A DNA stretch of 64,000 nt from Tenacibaculum gallaicum (GTDB lineage Bacteria > Bacteroidota > Bacteroidia > Flavobacteriales > Flavobacteriaceae). This document shows positions 44,297 to 55,300 of this stretch, piece by piece (position 1 is the first letter of the stretch; every line of letters starts with the position of its first letter). The translations under genes and the position numbers were made by a program. The stretch lies in contig NZ_QUNS01000004.1 in NCBI RefSeq assembly GCF_003387615.1, forward strand, positions 186,001 to 250,000, in the 5' to 3' direction. Under the pieces are notes generated by a model. It saw only the letters and a program-made list of their open reading frames with translations. It did not search any database and had not been told where the DNA came from.

Positions 44297-44491
44297 TTAA
44301 CAAAAAAGTTGAACATAATCCCTTATATCATCTTCTATACACCTATAACCAGATCTACATCTTTCAAATTTTCCTAAATAACTTCTATACGAAAAACATA
44401 CTAAAGCATGAGGGTCTACATTCCCTCCATTAATAGATTTTGCTTCTTCTTTAGCTATTTTAAATTTTTTAAGGTTTTCTAATTTACTCAT
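44297..44491 (-). CDS. Cys-rich peptide with double-glycine leader (bacteriocin/RiPP-like precursor)
   Basis: 64 aa. Residues 1-23 (MSKLENLKKFKIAKEEAKSINGG) are the Bacteroidota type of double-glycine leader used by peptidase-containing ABC exporters. The remaining 41 residues (NVDPHALVCFSYRSYLG onward) carry four cysteines. No exporter, modifying enzyme or immunity gene is adjacent, so processing and function are inferred only from the leader. The gene has its own -7 element and terminator. Confidence 0.65.
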   Translation of the reverse strand: MSKLENLKKFKIAKEEAKSINGGNVDPHALVCFSYRSYLGKFERCRSGYRCIEDDIRDYVQLFC

Positions 44492-44507
44492 AATTTTTTA
44501 TTTTTCT

Positions 44508-44515
44508 CAAATATA
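44508..44515 (-). promoter_or_regulatory. -7 element TATATTTG for the peptide gene
   Basis: A perfect TAnnTTTG on the minus strand, 17 nt before the start codon. No TTG at the usual distance upstream. Confidence 0.5.
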
Positions 44516-44668
44516 ATAGAAATCATAAATCATTTCTATAAATTATAGAAATTTATTTTTAGAATACCTCTATTAATTAATGATGTTGATAAAAAACATT
44601 TCCTTAAAATAAGCATTATATCTATTATTAAAATGTCGTTTTTGTTACAACTACTTTCTATATATAAT

Positions 44669-44700
44669 TAAAAGGCCTAGGTTTTCACCTAAGCCTTTTA
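44669..44700. terminator. Terminator after E2 gene
   Basis: AAAAGGC(C)TAGG / CCTA(A)GCCTTTT hairpin between the E2 gene and the peptide gene. Confidence 0.75.
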
Positions 44701-44719
44701 AAATATTATATCGCTTTTA

Positions 44720-46027
44720 TTAAAAATCTTGATTTACATCCCAAGATTCTAAAATATCTTTTAATGTTTTAATAAACATGCCTCCTAAAGCTCCATTTAC
44801 CACTCTATGATCGTAAGAATGTGAAACAATCATCTTATGACGGATTCCTATAAAATCTCCTTCTGGAGTTTCAATAACAGCAGGTTTTTTAACAATAGCT
44901 CCTAAAGCTAAAATTGCCACTTGAGGTTGGTTTATTATTGGCGTACCTGTAATACTCCCAAAACTTCCAACATTAGTTACCGTATAGGTTCCTCCTTGAA
45001 TTTCATCTGGTTTTAACTTATTAGCACGAGCTCTAGTTGCTAAATCATTTATTTGCTTAGTCATACCCACTAAATTCAACATATCAGCATTTTTAATTAC
45101 TGGTACAATTAAATTCCCATCAGGTAGCGCTGCAGCCATTCCTAAGTTTACATTTCCTCTTTTAATGATTTTATCACCATCAACAGAAATATTTATCATA
45201 GGGTGCTTCTTAATTGTAGAAGCTACAGCTTGCATAAATATTGGTGTAAACGTTAATTTCTCTCCTTCTCTTTGTTGGTAAGCATTTTTAACCTTATTTC
45301 TCCAATTAACAATATTAGTTACATCAATTTCAATAAACGATTGTACGTGTGCTGATGTTTGAATAGAGTCAACCATGTGTTTAGAGACTAATTTCCCCAT
45401 ACGGCTCATTTCTATAATTTCATCTTGACCACTTAATGAAACAGGAGTTGGTGCTGGTGTTGATTGAGGTGCTGACTTCTTTTCTATTGAAGCTGATGCT
45501 GCAACTTTTGGTTGACTTCCTCTATTTTCTAAATATGATAAAATATCACTTTTAGTAACTCTTCCTTCTTTACCTGTTCCTTTTATAGTTTCTAACTCTT
45601 CTACAGGTATTCCTTCGGTTTGTGCAATACTCTTTACTAATGGAGAATAAAAACGATCACTTGATGAAGTATCAATCGTAGTAGCAACTGTTTCTTTTGC
45701 TACTTCAACTGTTTTTTCAACTGCTGCTACAGTTTCTGGGGTATCATCTTCTTTCTTAGACGCATCAGTTGTTGCTCCTTCTTCTCCTTCCGTTTCTATA
45801 ATTGCAATAGTTTCACCTACTTCTACAACAGCATCTTTTTCGAATAAGATTTCAACTAAGGTTCCTTCAACTTCACTAGGTACTTCGCTATCTACTTTGT
45901 CTGTAGCTACTTCAACAACGGTATCATCTATATCAATAGTCTCTCCAACTTCTTTTACCCAAGAAGTTATTGTTGCTTCTGCAACGCTTTCGCCCATTTT
46001 AGGCAACTTCAATTCGTATCTAGCCAT
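44720..46027 (-). CDS. Dihydrolipoamide acyltransferase (E2) of a 2-oxoacid dehydrogenase complex
   Basis: 435 aa. An N-terminal lipoyl domain has the lipoylated Lys in VEVATDKVDSEVPSEVEG (about residues 37-54). An Ala/Pro-rich linker contains a peripheral-subunit-binding domain (FYSPLVKSIAQTEGIPVEEL and GTGKEGRVTKSDILSYLENR). The C-terminal catalytic domain ends with SYDHRVVNGALGGMF. In the active-site motif the usual HRxxDG reads HRVVNG, with Asn in place of Asp. Which oxoacid is processed (branched-chain is common in this phylum) is not visible; no E1 or E3 genes are adjacent. Confidence 0.92.
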   Translation of the reverse strand: MARYELKLPKMGESVAEATITSWVKEVGETIDIDDTVVEVATDKVDSEVPSEVEGTLVEILFEKDAVVEVGETIAIIETEGEEGATTDASKKEDDTPETVAAVEKTVEVAKETVATTIDTSSSDRFYSPLVKSIAQTEGIPVEELETIKGTGKEGRVTKSDILSYLENRGSQPKVAASASIEKKSAPQSTPAPTPVSLSGQDEIIEMSRMGKLVSKHMVDSIQTSAHVQSFIEIDVTNIVNWRNKVKNAYQQREGEKLTFTPIFMQAVASTIKKHPMINISVDGDKIIKRGNVNLGMAAALPDGNLIVPVIKNADMLNLVGMTKQINDLATRARANKLKPDEIQGGTYTVTNVGSFGSITGTPIINQPQVAILALGAIVKKPAVIETPEGDFIGIRHKMIVSHSYDHRVVNGALGGMFIKTLKDILESWDVNQDF

Positions 46028-46222
46028 AGTGTATAATTTTAAACGCTTGCGAAGTTACTAAAAAGCAACGATTTTTTCATGATTTTATACGTTAAATATT
46101 TTTGACTTCTTCTTTATTGATTAAATTATCCTCAATTCAATTCTTAAAAACCACAAATAGATTATTGTTATCTCTGTAAAAAACAAATATTATTACGAAT
46201 AATCCAATATCAGATTAAACTT

Positions 46223-46251
46223 TTGTTTGTTAACTCAAAATTCTATTTTTG
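46223..46251 (+). promoter_or_regulatory. Promoter TTG-N18-TATTTTTG for the helicase gene
   Basis: TTG at 46223-46225 and TATTTTTG at 46244-46251, 18-nt spacing, 22 nt before the first TTG codon. Confidence 0.65.
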
Positions 46252-46273
46252 AACTCTTTAACCTAATTAAAAA

Positions 46274-48913
46274 TTGTTGAATACAGCTATTACCAAACTT
46301 AACTTCCTATTTGATTGGAGACCGTATCAAGCAAAAGTGCTACAAAACTTCTCCTCTCATATACAGGACAATCATTTTCATATAGTTGCACCTCCAGGTT
46401 CTGGTAAAACCATTTTAGGAATAGAAATTATTAAAAGAATAGGTAAAAGAACATTGATTTTAGCTCCCACGTTAACCATTAGAAACCAATGGGAAGATCG
46501 TTTGCAAAACTTTTTTACTACCGATTGTAATTTCAAACAGATTTCATTTGATATTAAGCAACCTTCTGATATTACCTTTTCTACATATCAAGCTTTACAT
46601 AGTTTTTATAAGTCTTTTGAAACTAAAGAAGACTATTACAAGTTCTTTAAAGAGCATCAAATTGAAGTTTTATTATTAGATGAAGCACATCATTTAAAAA
46701 ATGCTTGGTGGAAATGTTTGTTTGATTTGAAAGAACAACACATGCAAACCGTTGTTGCTTTAACTGCTACTCCACCCTACGATAGTGAAAATGCTGAAAT
46801 TCAAAAATATTTTAAACTATGTGGAGAAATTGACGATGAAATTGTAGTTCCTGATTTGGTTAAAGAACAAAACCTTTGTCCACACCAAGATTTAGTTTTT
46901 CTATCCAAACCTGAAGATCAGGAAATTAATTTTATTACTAATTTTCGATTAAAAATAGCTCAGTTTGTTACTGATATTTTAAAAGATAAAGAATTCATAT
47001 TTTTTCTAAAACAACACAGGTTTTATGCTAAAACTGAAGAAAATTTAGAAGAACTTTACAAGTATTCTGATTTCTTTTCTTCAATGCTAATCTTCTTACA
47101 TGAAGCAAGAGAAGTTATTCCTGTTGAAAAATTAGAAGTATTAGGTTTTGATAAAAATGAAAAGATTGATTTCCCTTCAATAACAAATGAATGGATTCAA
47201 GTTTTATTTCAATATCTCCTAGTTGTTGATCGCGATAAGCTTATTGAATATGAAACTTATCTTAATACTTTGGAAAAAAGACTTCGAAAACTAGCTGTTT
47301 TTAATAAAAATAAAGTCAATTTAATAGGAAATGAACTTTTATATAAATCACTCAGTAATAGTCCTAGTAAATTAAAAAGTATTACCACAATTGTTCAACA
47401 AGAACAACGAAATTTACAAGATGATTTACGTTGTGTTATTTTATCTGACTATATTAGAAAAGAATATCTAAACACTACTTTACCTGAAATACAAGAGATA
47501 AAAAAACTGGGTGTTGTTCCTATTTTTCATCATGTTAGAATAGCTACAAAAAATAAAAATAGTTTAGCAGTTCTTACAGGTAGTTTAGTAATTATTCATA
47601 GTAGCATCATCGCTAAGCTTGGTTTAATTGATGCTATTGACAACTACAGTTATACTCCTTTAAAATCAGACACTGAGTTTGTAACTCTTACAACTAAAAA
47701 CTCATCTAAACATAGTATTGTTGAAGTCATTACGCAGCTTTTTGAACTTGGACATATCAAAGTGTTAGTGGGAACAAAATCACTATTAGGTGAAGGTTGG
47801 GATGCTCCATCTATTAATAGTTTAATTTTAGCGTCAGTTGTGGGGTCGTTTGTTACTTCTAATCAAATGCGTGGTCGTGCAATTAGAGTAGATAGTAAAG
47901 ATCCTGATAAAGTCGGCTTAATTTGGCATTTGGCTTGTATTGATATTTCAGATGAGTTGGGAGGACGAGATTTTGAAATTCTTTCACGTCGTTTCGATGC
48001 TTTTTTGGGTATTTCTAATGATGAAAAAGCTGTTATTTCTAACGGGATTGAACGTTTACAGCTTCCTGCTAATTTTATTGATGAAGATATTGATAGTTTA
48101 AATAAACAAACCTTAGCGCTTTCTGAAAACAGAAATTTGATTGCTAAACAATGGAAAAGTTCCATTAGCAATGGAAAAGAAATTAGTAAAGAACTTACTT
48201 TTTATAATGAAAGGAACAAGCAGTTTCCCAAACAGAAAAGGTTATACTATCAAGATATTGTTAAGTACACGGTTGGTGAAATTATTGTTGGTTTATCTTT
48301 TTTTCTTCCTGAATTTATCATAAAAAACTTTAATGTACTCTTACAAAAAGGGATCGTTTACTTCCTTTTTGCTTTGTCTTCAGCTTTGGGGTTAACTTTT
48401 GGTTATAAAATTTACAAGTCTGCACAGTTATATGTATACTTCGGATTAATTCATAAGAAAATAGACAAAATGACATTAGCAATCTTGGAATCTCTTAATA
48501 CATTAAATCATTTAACAACTCCTTTAGATAAAATACAAACTCAAACTCAATTACTAGCTAAAGGAAATGTTTCTTGTACTATACATGGAGCAAATAGATA
48601 TGAGAGTACTTTAATTATAAAAGCTTTGGATGAGCTACTCCAACCTATTGATAACCCTAAGTATTTATTGATAAAAACAAATTGGCTTCGTAAAAAATTA
48701 AAGCTACATAACTTTTTTTCTGTTCCTGAAATTTTTGGTATTCGTAAAAAAGAATGCCTAGTTTTTCAATCTTGCTGGAACAAACATCTTGGTAAATCTA
48801 AATTAGTATATACTCGAACTATGAATGGAAGAAAGTTGTTATTAAAAGCACGTCTTTTCCATATTCACAATGTAAACAATGAATTGACCAAGAAAAATAT
48901 TGTTTGGAAGTAG
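46274..48913 (+). CDS. DEAD/DEAH-box superfamily 2 helicase with C-terminal membrane segments
   Basis: 879 aa. The N-terminal core starts at WRPYQAKVL; Walker A is APPGSGKTILG (about residues 37-47), motif II LLLDEAHHLKN (about 134-144), motif III-like VALTATPPY, and motif VI in QMRGRAIRVDSKD (about 533-545). A middle insertion of about 200 residues separates the two RecA-like lobes. After residue 660 two hydrophobic segments appear (IIVGLSFFLPEFIIKNFNVL and IVYFLFALSSALGLTFGYKI), unusual for a helicase. The only available starts are tandem TTG codons at 46274 and 46277. It lies immediately before the CRISPR array, in the same direction as crRNA transcription. Function unknown; nucleic-acid defence is one possibility. 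Confidence 0.8.
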   Translation: MLNTAITKLNFLFDWRPYQAKVLQNFSSHIQDNHFHIVAPPGSGKTILGIEIIKRIGKRTLILAPTLTIRNQWEDRLQNFFTTDCNFKQISFDIKQPSDITFSTYQALHSFYKSFETKEDYYKFFKEHQIEVLLLDEAHHLKNAWWKCLFDLKEQHMQTVVALTATPPYDSENAEIQKYFKLCGEIDDEIVVPDLVKEQNLCPHQDLVFLSKPEDQEINFITNFRLKIAQFVTDILKDKEFIFFLKQHRFYAKTEENLEELYKYSDFFSSMLIFLHEAREVIPVEKLEVLGFDKNEKIDFPSITNEWIQVLFQYLLVVDRDKLIEYETYLNTLEKRLRKLAVFNKNKVNLIGNELLYKSLSNSPSKLKSITTIVQQEQRNLQDDLRCVILSDYIRKEYLNTTLPEIQEIKKLGVVPIFHHVRIATKNKNSLAVLTGSLVIIHSSIIAKLGLIDAIDNYSYTPLKSDTEFVTLTTKNSSKHSIVEVITQLFELGHIKVLVGTKSLLGEGWDAPSINSLILASVVGSFVTSNQMRGRAIRVDSKDPDKVGLIWHLACIDISDELGGRDFEILSRRFDAFLGISNDEKAVISNGIERLQLPANFIDEDIDSLNKQTLALSENRNLIAKQWKSSISNGKEISKELTFYNERNKQFPKQKRLYYQDIVKYTVGEIIVGLSFFLPEFIIKNFNVLLQKGIVYFLFALSSALGLTFGYKIYKSAQLYVYFGLIHKKIDKMTLAILESLNTLNHLTTPLDKIQTQTQLLAKGNVSCTIHGANRYESTLIIKALDELLQPIDNPKYLLIKTNWLRKKLKLHNFFSVPEIFGIRKKECLVFQSCWNKHLGKSKLVYTRTMNGRKLLLKARLFHIHNVNNELTKKNIVWK

Positions 48914-48927
48914 GTTTAGTTATTTAC

Positions 48928-51082
48928 AATTGTATTTTTACGTGAGCAATCACAAGATTATACTTATTGCTTTCTTATCCCCCTCTGTTGTGAATTGATT
49001 TCAAATTGTATTTTTACGTGAGCAATCACAAGTTATCATCGGGTCCCATTGCTTCAGGTATCGTTGTGAATTGATTTCAAATTGTATTTTTACGTGAGCA
49101 ATCACAAGAGAAGTTTTTCTTTTATCTTCTGCAATATAGTTGTGAATTGATTTCAAATTGTATTTTTACGTGAGCAATCACAAGATTTAAACATAATTTA
49201 GATTTAGGATTAAGTTGTGAATTGATTTCAAATTGTATTTTTACGTGAGCAATCACAAGATGACGGAAAAATACTCTCTTACAAAAATGGTTGTGAATTG
49301 ATTTCAAATTGTATTTTTACGTGAGCAATCACAAGCTTCCTCCAATTCTTCCTCCTCATCAACAAGTTGTGAATTGATTTCAAATTGTATTTTTACGTGA
49401 GCAATCACAAGCTTCAGCCGTTCTTGTACTTTCGGTATTGAGTTGTGAATTGATTTCAAATTGTATTTTTACGTGAGCAATCACAAGTTTCAATTCCTGA
49501 ATTATCTACCCAAGTAAGTTGTGAATTGATTTCAAATTGTATTTTTACGTGAGCAATCACAAGTTGTACCAACTACAAATTGACTTCCTTGAGGTTGTGA
49601 ATTGATTTCAAATTGTATTTTTACGTGAGCAATCACAAGAACCTCATGTAGTTAAGGTTAGAGATAAGAGTTGTGAATTGATTTCAAATTGTATTTTTAC
49701 GTGAGCAATCACAAGTTAATTCCCCTGAACCTTTAATTGAATAATGTTGTGAATTGATTTCAAATTGTATTTTTACGTGAGCAATCACAAGGATACAAAG
49801 TAGATGCTTTTCTAACTGTTAGTTGTGAATTGATTTCAAATTGTATTTTTACGTGAGCAATCACAAGCAATAGAAAATATGAGTGTAAACAAAACAAGTT
49901 GTGAATTGATTTCAAATTGTATTTTTACGTGAGCAATCACAAGCTTTTTCTGGAAATGATCAGGCTGCCATAAGTTGTGAATTGATTTCAAATTGTATTT
50001 TTACGTGAGCAATCACAAGTTCCTAGCTTGGCTTACCCAAAACTTTGCTGTTGTGAATTGATTTCAAATTGTATTTTTACGTGAGCAATCACAAGAAAAG
50101 TTAAACAACCAAACAATGGAGACTGGTTGTGAATTGATTTCAAATTGTATTTTTACGTGAGCAATCACAAGGTGTAATAATTCATATAGCAAAGAAAACT
50201 CGTTGTGAATTGATTTCAAATTGTATTTTTACGTGAGCAATCACAAGGCAAGAATTATACAATGCTCAACGTTATGTGTTGTGAATTGATTTCAAATTGT
50301 ATTTTTACGTGAGCAATCACAAGAAGCAGACGTTTTAAACACTAAGGAGATGTGTTGTGAATTGATTTCAAATTGTATTTTTACGTGAGCAATCACAAGT
50401 CGCTGTTTTTGCTTCCTTATATTGGATTAGTTGTGAATTGATTTCAAATTGTATTTTTACGTGAGCAATCACAAGACCTTTAGGAAATAAATACGCAGAA
50501 GGCAGTTGTGAATTGATTTCAAATTGTATTTTTACGTGAGCAATCACAAGAAATGTTAGATGGTGAGTACGGAACTTACAGTTGTGAATTGATTTCAAAT
50601 TGTATTTTTACGTGAGCAATCACAAGTCTCTATTTGTCTAACTCTTATATCGCTAAGTTGTGAATTGATTTCAAATTGTATTTTTACGTGAGCAATCACA
50701 AGCTTACAATACCACACTGTTATGGCTAGTATGTTGTGAATTGATTTCAAATTGTATTTTTACGTGAGCAATCACAAGAGGTTCTACTAGAGTTAGGTTA
50801 GGAAATTTGTTGTGAATTGATTTCAAATTGTATTTTTACGTGAGCAATCACAAGTGTATTCGTCCATTATAGATAAAGTAATATGTTGTGAATTGATTTC
50901 AAATTGTATTTTTACGTGAGCAATCACAAGTTAAAATAAATATAATTATGACCTTACCAGGTTGTGAATTGATTTCAAATTGTATTTTTACGTGAGCAAT
51001 CACAAGAAAAATGCAGATACATACTTCAGTAGATATGTTGTGAATTGATTTCAAATTGTATTTTTACGTGAGCAATCACAAG
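48928..51082 (+). CRISPR. Type II-C CRISPR array: 28 full repeats, one truncated repeat, 28 spacers
   Basis: The repeat is 46 nt, beginning GTTGTGAATTGATTTCAAAT and ending GAGCAATCACAAG. Full copies start at 48987 and then every 76 nt (75 nt after two 29-nt spacers, at 49185-49213 and 50476-50504) up to 51037. All 28 full copies looked identical on reading. At the left edge 48928-48956 is a truncated copy retaining only the last 29 nt. Spacers are 30 nt, 26 of 28, and none obviously repeats. Repeat start and tracrRNA anti-repeat show that crRNAs read on the plus strand, opposite to the cas genes. The right end is closed by a terminator. Spacer targets cannot be known here. Confidence 0.97.
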
Positions 51083-51092
51083 GTAAATCTTT

Positions 51093-51119
51093 AAAACCTC
51101 CTATTTTCGGGAGGTTTTT
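51093..51119. terminator. Terminator between the array and cas2
   Basis: AAACCTCC / GGAGGTTT hairpin with T-run; lies 11 nt after the last repeat and can also stop cas2 transcription. Confidence 0.85.
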
Positions 51120-51141
51120 GCATTTAATAGAAATACACAAA

Positions 51142-52367
<1,226 letters not shown>

Positions 52368-52381
52368 AGTCTTTCTAATTT

Positions 52382-55300
52382 TTAACGTTCTACTTTTTCT
52401 ATTATGCCCAAACGATTAACTTTTAATTTCCAACAAATAGATTTTATCATTTTAGGCTTTCCTTTTTCATCAAGTTCATTTAAATCTTTTAATTGAACCC
52501 TTTCGTTTTTATTATTCGATCCATTTTCATTAGAAATTATATTATTTGAATAATATTGAGATACAAAATGACATTCCCCTTTTGTTGCACTTACCATCTT
52601 ATATACTCTATTAACTTGTTCTTTTGATAAATTAGAAAAATCAACCAAACTAGGAGTGTCTTGTTCTTCTTTTGTTGGTACAAAAACCAAATCATTAGGT
52701 GATATGAAGAATAAAAATTCTCCTTTTTCTTTATCAATTGGAATTAAAGGTTCGTTAAAAGCTATATTTTTTGCTCTCCATTTTTGCCAATCGATTACTT
52801 CTTTTAAAGGAATGGTCTCGTATATTCTTTCTTTTTTACTAGCATTCCAATAAACCGCAAAAAAGAGGTTAGTACCTTTTGCAGCCTCAACATATTTTTT
52901 AGTTTTATTTACGTTTTGCTCATTAGTAGAAACTTGAAATCTACTTCCTTCTTCATAAATCCTAACAGAATGTATTGGTTGGTGCTTTTTACCATTGTTA
53001 AATTCTATAATATTTTTATTTAATGTATCAACTCCTTCAGGATTAAACGCCAAATCAAATCGTTCTTTTCCATTCTCATCTATATATTTTTTAACGTGCT
53101 TTTCAAGTATTTTTTGAATGCCATAATCTGTAATAGATTCTAATTGTTTTCTGGTAAACGAATCAGATAATTTAACTCTATAAGCTGTGGCGTTTTTCGT
53201 CCATTCCCTAACTTCTATTTTATCTATTTTTTTACCATCTTGCTCAATAGGATTCTCTTTTAAATGTTTTACTATTTTCTTTTTATCTGAATCATACAAT
53301 TTATTTAAAGCTTTTACTTTTTCTCTAATTGTTTTGTTTATTATAAGTTCAGGGTGTTCAATAAAATTTTTAACACTCGAAAGCCTCTTTTTCTTTTCCT
53401 TTATATACACCTTCCCATAAACCGTTTCTTTATGTAATGGTTTACGAATTGCTCTATTATCTCCTTTTATTTGTAGAACTAGTTGTTTATTTAGACTTCC
53501 TTTTTTATCTTTTACCCATTGCCAAGTTTTATTATTGGTTTTGGTTATTACTCTTGTGTTTTTCTTAAAACTTACAATTGTTTTTTCTAAGCTATATAAA
53601 ACATCGGTTGTAAAATTTTCCCAAGGTTTTTTATATGAATTAAAAACTTCAATAGTTTCTGTATTTCCATTTCTTTTACGAGCTACTTTTTTAAGATTAC
53701 ATAATTTAGAAACTAGCTTATGATTTTTTCTTTCGGTTTCTAATGAGGTAATGTAATTAATATGATCTCTTGTACAACAAGCAATTACTATTGCATCAAG
53801 TGTATGGTGTCTATGGTCTATTCGTTTTTTATTAACTCCAGTTGGTGTAACTAATCTAAAAAATTGTTTACCAATATTATTTCCTTCCCTATCTTTCTGA
53901 TAATCTAAATATCCATATTGGTTGGAGTTGTTGAGAAGGTTAAGTCGTTCAAAGCGTGGTTGAATCAATTTATTCCATTGCTCATTTAATCCCCAGTCAT
54001 GTTTGAGCTTTGAAGTGATAGCTCCAGAAACAGAAATAAGATTTTTAGAGGTAGCCTCTTTCTCACCTTCTTCTCTAACAATATTACTAAGTATTCCTTT
54101 TATAAACTTAGCTATATACCTACTATCATTTAATTGCCTGTTAATAAACCCTTCAGGTATTTTCTCACTTAATAGATTTTTAAGTTTTGTTCGGTTCTTT
54201 TTAAAGTATTGGGTGCAATGATTTTCATACTCACTTAAAGTTAATAATTTTATCCCATGTACTATACTTCCTCCTTTTGCTTTTAAATATTCATAGGCAG
54301 TTTTATTACTTTTATCTTCATTAATACTAGCTTCACAAATTACTTTGTTGCTAAATGAATCGTCAAAATAACGTGATTGGGGAATAATATGCTCTATTTG
54401 ATATTCGTGTGTAAATAACTTACTTATGGAAATTGGTTTGCCCGTATATGGAGAAATATACCCTTGTTCTAACCACAATTTATATCTTTTGATGTCTGTA
54501 GCACTAGGGTTAGTATTTTTTTTAATTTTTTCTATTTCATCTTCCTTTACTTTATTATAAGATGCTTGTGGATTTTGTGTAACCCCTTCTTCGTATATTT
54601 TTAATATTTCTTGATGACTGGGAGAATATGATCGAGCACCATCTTTGTACATTTCTTCTAGTAATAATTTAACTCTATTGTTTGTGTTTTCGTTTTGATT
54701 TTGTTTTTGAGAAATGCGTTTACGCTTATCTTTAGAGTTTTTAATATCTCTTCCTAACTCTACATGAATTTCACTAAACTTAAATTCTTTGTCTATACTC
54801 AAATTGTAGCGCCAAATGTCTCTAACAGTTCGTAACGTTTCTAAAGCTACTTGTTCTACAATTGGATTTTTTAAACTATGTTGCCTAAACTTTTCTAAAT
54901 AACTATCAATATCTTTAGGTATTTTCCATTGCGTAATTAATGAGGCTTCTGAATGCCTTTGGTAAACAGCGTAACATGCTTGGTAAGTATTTAACCCTGT
55001 TAATGGATTATCTATAGAATGTTTTAAAAAACTTTTGATAAATTGTTTTGATATAGCATCATCACTAACCAACTCAATAGCTTTATTTAAATTTTCTTCT
55101 TGTATATTTTCGAACTTAAGATGTTTGATACGTTCATAAATTTCGGAAACAAAATCTTTTACTTTTTCTGAAATAGTCTTTTCATTCCAATATTTACCTC
55201 TACGCATTAAAGGAAGTATTTTTTTTATTGCTTTTCCTGAATAAGCTCCGTAATCTGATGAGTACGGTGGATGTTTTTTAAATGCCTCAACAAAAGAATT

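Noticed and set aside
49122..50598. Short minus-strand reading frames inside the CRISPR array
   Set aside because: They consist of translated repeats and spacers with a periodic peptide; they are array by-products.
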